From Lachnospiraceae bacterium EP-SM-12S-S03 (lineage in GTDB: Bacteria > Bacillota > Clostridia > Lachnospirales > Lachnospiraceae): 61,623 nucleotides of DNA. A model generated the notes under the pieces. That model was not told where the DNA came from. It saw nothing but the letters and a program-made list of their open reading frames with translations, and did not search any database. Both the position numbers and the translations under genes were made by a program. This document shows, piece after piece, positions 22,263-30,675 of this stretch (its first letter is position 1; each line of letters opens with the position of its first letter). The stretch lies in the NCBI GenBank assembly GCA_020540725.1, contig JAJBSL010000016.1, forward strand, positions 1 to 61,623, written 5' to 3'.

Positions 22263-23468
22263 ATGAGTTTTTGGAACCCTTTAACTTGTATCACAGGCTG
22301 TCTGATCGTATATTCGATCGGAGAGATTTTATCGAAAAAAACAAAAGGAGCCATTTCATCCTTGCTATTTGCCTGCGTACTATTTTTAGCAGGATTCTGG
22401 AGCGGGGTCTTACCGAAAGATATTACTACTCAGTCCGGTTTAGTCGCTGTTATGACTAACTTTGGTACTGCATTTATGATCACAAATATCGGTACACTTA
22501 TTGACTTAGAAGAAATGATACGCGAATGGAAAACGGTAGTGATTTCCTTAGTTTCCATCGGGGCAATTGCGCTCATTTGTTTCACTGTTGGTTCATTATT
22601 ATTTGGAAGAGAATACGCATTGATTGCTGCTCCTCCTGTTGCCGGTTCTACCGTTGCCGGAATTATTGTTACAGGTGCTGCTGAGGCGGCAAAACGTCCG
22701 GAATTGGCTGCTTTTGCTGTATTAGTGCTTTCCGTACAGAAGTTCTTCGGAATTCCAATTTCTACATTCTGTATCCGAAAAGACTTAAGAAATAAACGCC
22801 AGAGCGGATATTTCAAACAAAACACAGAACAGAAATCACAGTTTAAGCTTCCAAGCATGAGGATTTTCAAAGAAACTCCTCAGAAATTAAGATCCAATAC
22901 AATTTATATTTGTAAAGTTGCTTTAGTAGCCTGCCTTGCTGATTTCGTAGGTAAAATGACTGTAATCCCAGGGTCTGACCCGGTAAATTATATTTTAAAT
23001 CCAAATATTGCTTATCTTCTATTTGGTGTGATTTTTGCAAGAATCGGATTTTTGGAAAGAGATATTTTTTCTAAATCTTCCTCTACGGGTATCATTACAT
23101 TCGGTTTATTGTTAATGCTCCCTGGAAGTCTTGCGAAAGTTTCTCCATCCGCCCTTTTAAGCATGATCATTCCGGTATTTGGTATCCTTTTAATCTGCTC
23201 TATCGGAATCGTAGTAATCTGTGGTATCGTAGGAAAACTTTTAGGTTACTCTCCTTATGCTTCTGCCGCAATCGGTGTAACATGTATGCTTGCGTATCCG
23301 GCTACACAGATCATCACTACAGAAGGTGTGGATTCCTTTGAGTGGGAAGGCGACGAACGCCAAAAAGCAATGGACTATATGCTGCCAAAAATGATCATCG
23401 GTGGTTTTGTTACCGTTACGATTGTTTCCGTAGCATTTGCAAGCATTATATGTCCGCTAATTTTTTAA
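22263..23468 (+). CDS. Multi-pass membrane transporter of the M20 hydrolase operon
   Basis: 401 residues with about 10-11 hydrophobic helices and a charged cytoplasmic loop near 175-215. Gly/Ala/Pro-rich segments such as APPVAGSTVAGIIVTGAAEA recall secondary carriers of the GltS/KdgT-like fold, but I cannot name the family, and it is clearly not AbgT. It heads an operon with AbgB-like and AbgA-like hydrolases 18 and 11 bp apart, so it most likely imports their amide-linked substrate. The start at 22263 has AGGAGG; an earlier in-frame start lacks one. Confidence 0.7.
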   Translation: MSFWNPLTCITGCLIVYSIGEILSKKTKGAISSLLFACVLFLAGFWSGVLPKDITTQSGLVAVMTNFGTAFMITNIGTLIDLEEMIREWKTVVISLVSIGAIALICFTVGSLLFGREYALIAAPPVAGSTVAGIIVTGAAEAAKRPELAAFAVLVLSVQKFFGIPISTFCIRKDLRNKRQSGYFKQNTEQKSQFKLPSMRIFKETPQKLRSNTIYICKVALVACLADFVGKMTVIPGSDPVNYILNPNIAYLLFGVIFARIGFLERDIFSKSSSTGIITFGLLLMLPGSLAKVSPSALLSMIIPVFGILLICSIGIVVICGIVGKLLGYSPYASAAIGVTCMLAYPATQIITTEGVDSFEWEGDERQKAMDYMLPKMIIGGFVTVTIVSVAFASIICPLIF

Positions 23469-23486
23469 AAGCAGGAGGTAAAATTT

Positions 23487-24869
23487 ATGGTAGGGAAAAT
23501 AGCTGTTGAGGCAGTAGAAGAAAAACGTCAACGCCTCGACGAATTAAGCAAATTCATTTGGAATCATCCGGAAGCTGGATTCAAAGAATATAAAGCACAG
23601 GAAAAAGTTGTAGAATTATTGAAGGAAGAAGGTTTCCAGGTTGAAACCGGTGTTGGAGGAGTTCCAACTGCAATCAAAGCTGTTTTCGGAAGTGGGCATC
23701 CGGTTATTGGATTTATGGGTGAGTTCGATGCACTTCCCGGATTAAGCCAACGCGTAAGCTCCACAAAAGAAACAATTGAAGGACAACCTTACGGTCACGG
23801 ATGCGGCCACAACCTTCTTTGTACCGCACATGTAGGCGGTGCCATTGGTTTAAAAGAAGAAATGATCAAAAGAAATCTTCCCGGAACCATTGCACTTTTT
23901 ATGTGTCCAGGAGAAGAATTGTTAACCGGGAAACCACTGATGGCAAGAGGCGGTGCATTTGAAGGGATTGATGTAGCTGTAAACTTCCATCCGAATAAAA
24001 TCAACGAAGCAACTACCGGCGTTTCTACTGCTGTAAATTCCATGAAATTCCATTTTCATGGAAAAACATCTCATGCGGCAAATGCACCGGAAAACGGAAG
24101 AAGCGCTTTGGATGCAGTTGAATTGACGAATGTTGGAGCCAACTATTTGAGAGAACACGTCCCATCTGATGTGAGGATTCATTACACGATCACAAATGGC
24201 GGTGTTGTACCTAATATCGTACCGGACGAAGCAGAAGTCTGGTACTATGTCAGAGCCTTTTCCAGAGAAGTGGTAGAAGATGTATATGAACGACTTGTTT
24301 GTGTTGCGAATGGTGCCGCAATGATGACGGACACGACTGTTGAAGTAGAATTTCTCGGCGGCTGCTACAATACGCAAAATAATATCGTGTTAGCAAATGT
24401 TGTAGCTGAAGCAATGAATGAAATTCCACAGGAACCTTGGTCCGAAGAAGAACTTGCTTTCGCAGCCGCTTTGGATGAAAAAACAGCAGATTCTGCAAAA
24501 GCAACAACGAAAAAGTATGGTCTTTCAAAGGATACGCACCTTTACACCGGCCCTGGAAAAGTGACTTCTTTTAACAGTTATGGTTCCACAGATATCGGAG
24601 ACGTCATGCACCTTCTCCCAACAGCATATTTCTTTACTGCATGTACAAATATGGGTGCTCCTGCTCATAGCTGGCAGTTTACTGCCTGTGCCGGAAGCAG
24701 TATTGGTGAAAAGGGAATGATTTATGCTGCCAAAGTGATGGCTGTATATGGTGCAAAATTAATCGAAAATCCTGAATTGATCAAGCAGGCGAAAGAAGTA
24801 TTTGATAAACAGATGGAAGGCCGGGTTTATAAATGTCCGATTCCGGATCACGTAGGCGTACCACAATAA
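23487..24869 (+). CDS. M20 family amidohydrolase, AbgB-like
   Basis: 460 residues. It follows the E. coli AbgB pattern closely: FGxGxPVIxxxGEFDALPGLSQ, the metal site GHGCGHNLL (about 108-116), CPGEE, HAANAPENGRSALDAV and the C-terminal YKCPIPDHV. AbgA and AbgB together hydrolyse p-aminobenzoyl-glutamate, a folate breakdown product. Here the AbgB-like gene has the AbgA-type partner just downstream. The same pairing is used for other acyl- or aminoacyl-glutamates, so the substrate is uncertain. Site GGAGG upstream. Confidence 0.85.
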   Translation: MVGKIAVEAVEEKRQRLDELSKFIWNHPEAGFKEYKAQEKVVELLKEEGFQVETGVGGVPTAIKAVFGSGHPVIGFMGEFDALPGLSQRVSSTKETIEGQPYGHGCGHNLLCTAHVGGAIGLKEEMIKRNLPGTIALFMCPGEELLTGKPLMARGGAFEGIDVAVNFHPNKINEATTGVSTAVNSMKFHFHGKTSHAANAPENGRSALDAVELTNVGANYLREHVPSDVRIHYTITNGGVVPNIVPDEAEVWYYVRAFSREVVEDVYERLVCVANGAAMMTDTTVEVEFLGGCYNTQNNIVLANVVAEAMNEIPQEPWSEEELAFAAALDEKTADSAKATTKKYGLSKDTHLYTGPGKVTSFNSYGSTDIGDVMHLLPTAYFFTACTNMGAPAHSWQFTACAGSSIGEKGMIYAAKVMAVYGAKLIENPELIKQAKEVFDKQMEGRVYKCPIPDHVGVPQ

Positions 24870-24880
24870 AGAGGTGGATT

Positions 24881-26071
24881 ATGGTAGATTTTATAAAAGA
24901 AGCAGAAAAAATTGAAAATGAAGTCATTGCATGGAGACGAGAACTCCATCAATATCCAGAATTGCTTTTGGATCTCCCAAAAACAACTGAGTTTGTTATG
25001 ACGCATTTAAAAGAAATGGGATATGAGCCGGAATGTATTTGTCAATCCGGAGTTATTGCAGTATTAGATAGTGGAAAACCAGGAAAAACATTACTTTTAC
25101 GTGCTGACATGGATGCGCTTCCAATTCCTGAAGAAAGCGGACTCCCATTTAGCAGTAAAGTTCCAGGTGTCAGCCATGCATGCGGACACGACACGCATAC
25201 TGCCGCTCTTCTCGGAGTTGCAAAAATTCTTATGGAGCATAAATCTCTTTTAAAAGGACGGATTAAATTCATGTTCCAGCCCGGCGAAGAAGGCGGCGGT
25301 GGAGCAAAACTTATGATTGAATCCGGAGTTTTAAAATCACCGGATATAGATGCCTGTATGGCATTCCACCAAGTTGTTGCCAGAAATCATGTTCCGACCG
25401 GCGTGATCGGCTATACACGTGGCGCTATGATGGCCTCTGCCGACATGTTCCGAATTACTGTGCACGGCAAGAGTGCTCATGGTGCAAGCCCGGAATCAGG
25501 AATTAATCCAATCCAGATTTTATGTCAGATTTATCATAATCTGCAATCCATTGAATGTTCTGAAAAACCTCGTGGCAGTGCACTTGCACTGACAATCGGA
25601 CAAATCAATGCCGGCAAAGCTGGAAATGCTATCCCGGAAAGTGGATTTATGTGCGGAAGTATCCGCGCTTACGAAGAGAGTGTACGGGCTTTAGCAAAAC
25701 GGCGTTTGAAAGAAATCGCAGAACAGACAGCGGCAATGTACGGTGGAAATGCGGAAGTTATTTTCTTAAGCGAACTGCCTGCTACTGTAAATGATTATGA
25801 AGTCGGAGATGAAATGTTTGAATATGCCAAAGAACTTGTCGGCGAAAAAATGACTATGATGCTCCCTCAGATCATGGGCTCCGAAGATTTCTCTGAAGTG
25901 TTAAAAGAAGTTCCAGGCGTGTTATTTAGAATCAGCCTTGGTGACAAGCAGGAAGGCTATCCTTATATTAGTCACAACTCGAAAGTTGTTTTCAATGAAA
26001 GCGGCATCAAAAATTCTGTTGCAGTATTCGCCCATTGCGCTGTAAAATGGCTGAATGCGCATAGTATATAA
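24881..26071 (+). CDS. M20 family amidohydrolase, AbgA/hippurate-hydrolase type
   Basis: 396 residues. Metal-binding motifs: ADMDALPIPEESGLPF, HACGHDTHTAALLG, QPGEEGGGGAKLMIESGVL and the SEDFS near the C-terminus. This is the M20D layout of N-acyl-amino-acid amidohydrolases. Position after the AbgB-like gene suggests a joint enzyme. The start at 24881 has GAGGTG; a longer frame would overlap the previous gene. Confidence 0.85.
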   Translation: MVDFIKEAEKIENEVIAWRRELHQYPELLLDLPKTTEFVMTHLKEMGYEPECICQSGVIAVLDSGKPGKTLLLRADMDALPIPEESGLPFSSKVPGVSHACGHDTHTAALLGVAKILMEHKSLLKGRIKFMFQPGEEGGGGAKLMIESGVLKSPDIDACMAFHQVVARNHVPTGVIGYTRGAMMASADMFRITVHGKSAHGASPESGINPIQILCQIYHNLQSIECSEKPRGSALALTIGQINAGKAGNAIPESGFMCGSIRAYEESVRALAKRRLKEIAEQTAAMYGGNAEVIFLSELPATVNDYEVGDEMFEYAKELVGEKMTMMLPQIMGSEDFSEVLKEVPGVLFRISLGDKQEGYPYISHNSKVVFNESGIKNSVAVFAHCAVKWLNAHSI

Positions 26072-26085
26072 CTATAAAAGATTCA

Positions 26086-26115
26086 AAGGGTTTCGTACTT
26101 TCATACGAAACCCTT
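26086..26115. terminator. Bidirectional terminator between the M20 operon and its convergent regulator
   Basis: AAGGGTTTCGTA / TACGAAACCCTT, a 12-bp perfect stem with a 6-nt loop, T-rich on the plus-strand exit side and A-rich on the other. Confidence 0.85.
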
Positions 26116-26122
26116 CCTTTTC

Positions 26123-27124
26123 TTATTTCATCAATACCCGATATATCTTCTCCGGACGTCCCCGTGTAAAACTGTGTTGCTGTTCTACTTCTTCCACGAT
26201 TCCACTTGCAGATAATTTTGTTAACAATCGATTTGCACTCCTCGTTGTAATACGAAGTGCATCCGCTAATGTCTGAGATGTAAGATATTCTTGGTCTAAT
26301 TGTTGAAATGCCCCCATAAGTCGTTGCGCATATGCCAACGAAATGCCCGTCCTTTTTATCAAAGTTTTATATTGTTCTTCAAATATATCCTGAGCGGACG
26401 AATATCCACCTTTCTTTTCAGATGGGTGAAATACATTCTCAACAAATCGTTCATTCAGAGCCGTAATTTTATTTTGTGTATGTACCATTGTTTTTAAATG
26501 AATATCCTGTAAAAGTATCGCCAAAGCTTCCTGTAAAATTTCATATTTAGGATAGACAAAATATGTCTTCACACCATTTTCCAACAGTTCCGGCATAATA
26601 TTACTAAACCGCGTAACAGAATATTGTATTTTATTTTCTTTCCAAAGTCGTATATGCTTATTCTTAATCTTTTCCTCCATTTCACAAAGCTGCTCTAATG
26701 TGTAAGAATTTGTATTTCTATAAACGTCATATAACAAACAATTAAATTCACCTTTTTCTAAATACTGGTAAAGCAGACATGATTCAGGATTCCATTCCAA
26801 AAGATCAAAATACCCGTGCTCCAAATAGAAGTCTCTTTCTTTGTATTGCACTTGAAAAAATGTTTCATAATAGCATAAGGCATTACTGCCAAAGGAAACA
26901 ACCGGTTTATTCAGTTTAATTACTCTGCGAGAGATAGCCGCACGGGGAACCGGACCACTGACAAGAAATCCATCATAGTCTTTTTCAAGTTCAACATACA
27001 ATTCACCGGCATGCGCGAAGTTTTCATAAATAAAAAACGACAAATCACAATCTATATTTGTCGTTTTAAAATAAGATTCCACATAGTCTTTCAAAAATCC
27101 TGTAAGGATAACTGCTACTTTCAT
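26123..27124 (-). CDS. Regulator with PrpR_N-like sensor and C-terminal winged helix
   Basis: 333 residues. Residues about 1-190 resemble the PrpR N-terminal ligand-sensing fold (MKVAVILTGFLKDYVESYFK, YDGFLVSGPVPRAAISRRV). The C-terminal 70 residues form a winged helix (SQTLADALRITTRSANRLLTK). There is no AAA+ domain, so it is not a classical PrpR activator. It converges on the transporter/M20 operon and is the best candidate for the TTAARGAC sites. Confidence in a DNA-binding regulator is good; the ligand is unknown. Confidence 0.72.
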   Translation of the reverse strand: MKVAVILTGFLKDYVESYFKTTNIDCDLSFFIYENFAHAGELYVELEKDYDGFLVSGPVPRAAISRRVIKLNKPVVSFGSNALCYYETFFQVQYKERDFYLEHGYFDLLEWNPESCLLYQYLEKGEFNCLLYDVYRNTNSYTLEQLCEMEEKIKNKHIRLWKENKIQYSVTRFSNIMPELLENGVKTYFVYPKYEILQEALAILLQDIHLKTMVHTQNKITALNERFVENVFHPSEKKGGYSSAQDIFEEQYKTLIKRTGISLAYAQRLMGAFQQLDQEYLTSQTLADALRITTRSANRLLTKLSASGIVEEVEQQHSFTRGRPEKIYRVLMK

Positions 27125-27288
27125 TGCATAACTCTCCGTTCGTTCTTATTTATTTTATGATATCCCATCGCCAAACTATTTTCAATCATAAGGTTGCTTT
27201 TTTAGAATAATTGTAGTAGTATTTGAATATACTTAATGTAGTTTTAAAAACCATGTATTATATATTCATATTCATTGGAGGAATAATT

Positions 27289-27951
27289 ATGTCAACAAAT
27301 GTCATGAAACTAAAAGATCCCGGAAGCGCAATCACTCATTTCATCGGCGCTGTCGCAGCTATCATTGCCGCAGCACCACTTCTTACCAAGGCTGCCCATA
27401 AGACCGATAAGATTTATCTTATTTCTTTTGCTGTTTATATCGGAAGCCTGATCCTTTTGTATAGTGCAAGTACTATTTATCATTCCTTGGACATTTCCGA
27501 GAAAATAAATAAAAGATTGAAAAAATTTGACCATATGATGATTTCCGTTATGATCGCCGGAAGTTACACACCTATCTGTCTTCTCGTTCTGAAAGGACGT
27601 ATAGGATCTACTCTTCTCACTATCGTATGGAGTCTTGCTATGATTGGAATCCTGATCAAAGCCTTTTGGATTTATTGCCCAAAGTGGTTCTCATCCATAC
27701 TCTATATTGCAATGGGATGGACTTGTATTCTTGCACTCCCTACCATTTACGCAAAACTTTCCACCCCGGCTTTCATTTGGCTTTTGGTCGGCGGTATCAT
27801 TTACACGATTGGCGGCATAATCTATGGATTAAAATTAAATGTCTTTAATAAAAAACATCAGAATTTTGGAAGTCATGAAATTTTCCACCTGTTTGTTATG
27901 GCAGGCAGCGCATGCCACTTTGTTGTGATGTATGTGTATCTGCTAGGATAG
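27289..27951 (+). CDS. Hemolysin III / PAQR family membrane protein
   Basis: 220 residues, seven membrane helices. Conserved family elements include SASTIYHSLD, FDHMMISVMIAGSYTP and the C-terminal HEIFHLFVMAGSACHF, whose histidines form the PAQR metal site. The true function of the bacterial family (YqfA/YplQ) is unsettled; hemolysis is a historical name. The start at 27289 has GGAGGA; the frame extends upstream without a site. It stands alone, followed by a REP-like repeat. Confidence 0.85.
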   Translation: MSTNVMKLKDPGSAITHFIGAVAAIIAAAPLLTKAAHKTDKIYLISFAVYIGSLILLYSASTIYHSLDISEKINKRLKKFDHMMISVMIAGSYTPICLLVLKGRIGSTLLTIVWSLAMIGILIKAFWIYCPKWFSSILYIAMGWTCILALPTIYAKLSTPAFIWLLVGGIIYTIGGIIYGLKLNVFNKKHQNFGSHEIFHLFVMAGSACHFVVMYVYLLG

Positions 27952-27957
27952 CATTTA

Positions 27958-28050
27958 TGTGTAGGGGACAGGACAAATTGCAAAAAGGGACACAGTAAAA
28001 CTCAATTGGGGACGTAGTAAAATTAAAAAATACTACGTCCCCAATTGATT
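27958..28050 (+). repeat. REP-like element, copy A
   Basis: Module 1 (GGGGACAGG, then AAAAAGGGACACA) is followed by a 17-bp perfect hairpin (28003-28019 / 28031-28047) with the core TTGGGGACGTAGTA and an 11-nt A/T loop. It lies between two convergent genes and overlaps the stop of the SpoIIQ-like gene. Related copies are at 36324-36415 (inverted) and 56372-56422. Confidence 0.85.
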
Positions 28051-28798
28051 ATTCACCTAGATATTCCAACGGATTAATCGGTTCTCCATCTTTTCTCATT
28101 TCAAAATACAAGTTACATCCTTCTACACTATAATATTTTGTCGGCTCACTTAAATATCCCAGTACTGTTTTTGTTTCCACATAATCTCCCACCTTCACCG
28201 GAACTTCCTTAAGTTGTCCGTAAATGGCTTCATACCCATTTCCTAAATCCACTGTTACGGTTGTTCCTGTTTGTGCCGTTACATCAATAGATTTTACAAG
28301 ACCTTTTGCCACAGACAGCACCTGATCCCCTACGGCACCGCCTATAATCAGAGCCGGATTGTATTTGTACTGATCCAGTGTCTTAAAATATACGGTTTTG
28401 TCCATACTGTAGCTTAAAAGCACTTCTCCATCTACCGGCCAAAGGATCAGCTTGTCCTCATTGAAATTAAGCTGTGGCTCGAAAGACAACTTTCCTGTTC
28501 CCCCGGAAGTGTCATTCTGAATCGGTTTCTCTTCTACCGGGCTTTCACCAGTTGTATGAAGTTCTTCATTTACCGGATCCTTCGGTGTGTTGGTCACCAT
28601 ATCCTGCTTTACACTCGTGTTTTGTGTCTCCTCTTCTTTTGTCCCTTTTTCTTCAAGCTGCGCCAATTCTTTCTTTGTCCCGTCTTTGTACCGGTTAAAT
28701 GTATATGTTCCCACCATTACAATGGCTGCGACGAAACAAATGACCAAAGCTGCAGCAATGCCCTTCCTGTTATTGGAAGGTTCTAGATTTTTTTTCAT
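28049..28798 (-). CDS. SpoIIQ-like protein with degenerate LytM/M23 domain
   Basis: 249 residues: one membrane helix (about 14-33), a low-complexity Glu/Thr linker, and a C-terminal LytM-like fold (about 115-249) with the WPVDGEVLLSYSMD start. The zinc ligands are missing: the expected HxxxD is not found, and the HLHFE motif reads NLYFE. It is thus probably a structural, non-peptidase protein, as SpoIIQ is in bacilli, where it joins SpoIIIAH across the forespore membranes. It follows spoIID directly, the usual clostridial order. The start has AGGTG 6 nt upstream. Confidence 0.8.
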   Translation of the reverse strand: MKKNLEPSNNRKGIAAALVICFVAAIVMVGTYTFNRYKDGTKKELAQLEEKGTKEEETQNTSVKQDMVTNTPKDPVNEELHTTGESPVEEKPIQNDTSGGTGKLSFEPQLNFNEDKLILWPVDGEVLLSYSMDKTVYFKTLDQYKYNPALIIGGAVGDQVLSVAKGLVKSIDVTAQTGTTVTVDLGNGYEAIYGQLKEVPVKVGDYVETKTVLGYLSEPTKYYSVEGCNLYFEMRKDGEPINPLEYLGE

Positions 28799-28840
28799 AT
28801 TCATCACCTCTGACACTATTTTTGCCAGAAAGCCATTGCA

Positions 28841-29800
28841 TTATTCGATATTTAATAAAATTTCGGCTACTTGCCTACGTTCCGTTCCTTCAAAAAAGTA
28901 AGACAGAATTTCCTCACAGTTTTTCCCCTCTTTTGCCATTTCATTTGCTGTATACTGACTCATCCCTACCCCGTGTCCAACCCCTTTTGTTGTAATTTTA
29001 AGACTTCCTTCCTGATCCTGCAGCATAAAACATCCAGAAGGCAGACCCAATGCCTCCCGAAATTTTTCACCAGAATAAATATTCCCGCCAATCCGTATTT
29101 TGATCACGTATCCGGAAGAGTCCACCTTTGTAATTTCAAAATCTTCCGCGGTAAATTTTCTCTCACTTTCTTTCTTATCTACCGCCAAAAGAAACGGCCT
29201 GCAATATTCTTTCACCTCTTCATATGTAAGGGTTAACGTCTGCAGTTCTAATTTAGACTCCACATCCTTTGGACAATCTTTCTTTCTCAAATATGGATAA
29301 GAATCATTTCCAAAAACCTCCGTTCCATCCCTTGTACTTCCATTACTCAATCTATGGAACGGAGCTAATGCCGGTTTCCCTTCATACATTACAATCTTTT
29401 CATCCGTTTCCTCCATCACCTTTTGCAGACGTTTCCTGATTTCCTGTGCTTCTTGCTTCCCCCAAGCTTTTTCCATCTCCCGATATGTCATATACTCTCC
29501 CGGGAAAATAGTTTCCTTATTTTCCGATATTTCACGATAAATGTTTGTCCGAGTCAGAATTGCCTGCGCTTTCAACGCTTCCTCCTCATACGCTACATCA
29601 ATCTCCTTTGCCAGAATTCCAATAAAATATTCCTCCAAAGGGACTTTTTTCCATGAATTTCCTGATTGTACTTTCACTTGTTTCAGAGAGGAGTTTGTAT
29701 CTTTTTTCATATGGCTCCCATTCATAAATACAGTAATAATGTAAGGAACCAAAAACAAAAATACCGCTGCAATCGTTATTTTTCGAAATTTTCTATTCAT
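28841..29800 (-). CDS. spoIID: Stage II sporulation protein D
   Basis: 319 residues with an N-terminal membrane anchor (about 8-26). The SpoIID domain starts at VPLEEYFIGILAKEID (catalytic Glu region) and runs to GVGHGVGMSQYTANEMAK near the C-terminus. SpoIID is a lytic transglycosylase that drives engulfment with SpoIIM and SpoIIP. The ATG has GGGAGG. The SpoIIQ-like gene follows after about 40 bp. Confidence 0.93.
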   Translation of the reverse strand: MNRKFRKITIAAVFLFLVPYIITVFMNGSHMKKDTNSSLKQVKVQSGNSWKKVPLEEYFIGILAKEIDVAYEEEALKAQAILTRTNIYREISENKETIFPGEYMTYREMEKAWGKQEAQEIRKRLQKVMEETDEKIVMYEGKPALAPFHRLSNGSTRDGTEVFGNDSYPYLRKKDCPKDVESKLELQTLTLTYEEVKEYCRPFLLAVDKKESERKFTAEDFEITKVDSSGYVIKIRIGGNIYSGEKFREALGLPSGCFMLQDQEGSLKITTKGVGHGVGMSQYTANEMAKEGKNCEEILSYFFEGTERRQVAEILLNIE

Positions 29801-29831
29801 AACTTCCTCCCTTCTGACAAAAACAGCCTCT

Positions 29832-29878
29832 AAAACAAAAATTGCGGAATACCTCCTATATATAAGATATTCCGCAAT
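29832..29878 (-). terminator. Terminator upstream of spoIID
   Basis: ATTGCGGAATA / TATTCCGCAAT, 11-bp stem, followed by TTTTGTTTT on the minus strand. It ends the transcript of the 254-residue membrane protein and isolates spoIID. Confidence 0.8.
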
Positions 29879-29899
29879 CTTTTCTATTATTCCTAAAAC

Positions 29900-30664
29900 T
29901 TATTCATTTGTATCTTCTGTGCTCTTCGTCTCCTCGTACGGAGGGATTTCTACATAGGCGGCATTGGAATTATCCATATCCATCTGATGTCTACGCTCAC
30001 TTTCCTGCTCTGCACGTCTTCCAAAAATAAACATACACACGGACTGGTAAAGAGGAATCAAAGTCCCCAAAACCGCATGGATAATTGCCATGTTTCTGGA
30101 TGTATATTTTTCATAAATCTGATGATTTACAAGCACATACAGTACATTTATAAATGCCTGATATATAATGCCGAAAACCAACGCAATGACTAAAAATACA
30201 ATAAATCCAGATACCATACCAAGTATCGCACTTTCAGAAGCATATCCTCCATCAGTACTTATCGTTCCTACCATTGTTACAATCATAAAAATAAAATATC
30301 CTATCACTGCAACTACATCAACAATAATTGGCACGATAATGAGCCAGATTCCCGGATTTTTAATAGATTTCTCTTTAAACCGAATCTCTCCGCCAAGTTC
30401 TCCCTGAAAATATACTCTTGCGAAAGGAATAAATGCAAGCCAAGGGTTATTCTTTCCTTCTGCTTTCCCCATCTTATACATTCCGAAACCTCTAAGCAAA
30501 TAATCTATAATTGCTCCGATCAGAAATGCTCCAAGAAAAAGCAGATAGATGGACACGATAACCATACCTATACTGTCTCCCACATTGCTGTAGCTTCCGA
30601 TATTCTGTGTAGCTCCGCTAAAGCCGTCAATACTTTCCTGCATTAAAAAATTGTCATAAATCAT
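29900..30664 (-). CDS. Hypothetical membrane protein (four to five helices)
   Basis: 254 residues with helices near 30-55, 100-130, 145-175 and 185-210, and a cytoplasmic segment of the form KAEGKNNPWLAFIPFARVY, seen in DUF5684-like membrane proteins. The tail is acidic and soluble. No enzyme or transporter signature. It lies 11 bp after glgP on the same strand and may be co-transcribed with it. The ATG at 30664 is chosen for AGGAGG spacing. Confidence 0.65.
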   Translation of the reverse strand: MIYDNFLMQESIDGFSGATQNIGSYSNVGDSIGMVIVSIYLLFLGAFLIGAIIDYLLRGFGMYKMGKAEGKNNPWLAFIPFARVYFQGELGGEIRFKEKSIKNPGIWLIIVPIIVDVVAVIGYFIFMIVTMVGTISTDGGYASESAILGMVSGFIVFLVIALVFGIIYQAFINVLYVLVNHQIYEKYTSRNMAIIHAVLGTLIPLYQSVCMFIFGRRAEQESERRHQMDMDNSNAAYVEIPPYEETKSTEDTNE

Positions 30665-30675
30665 AAGCATACCTC

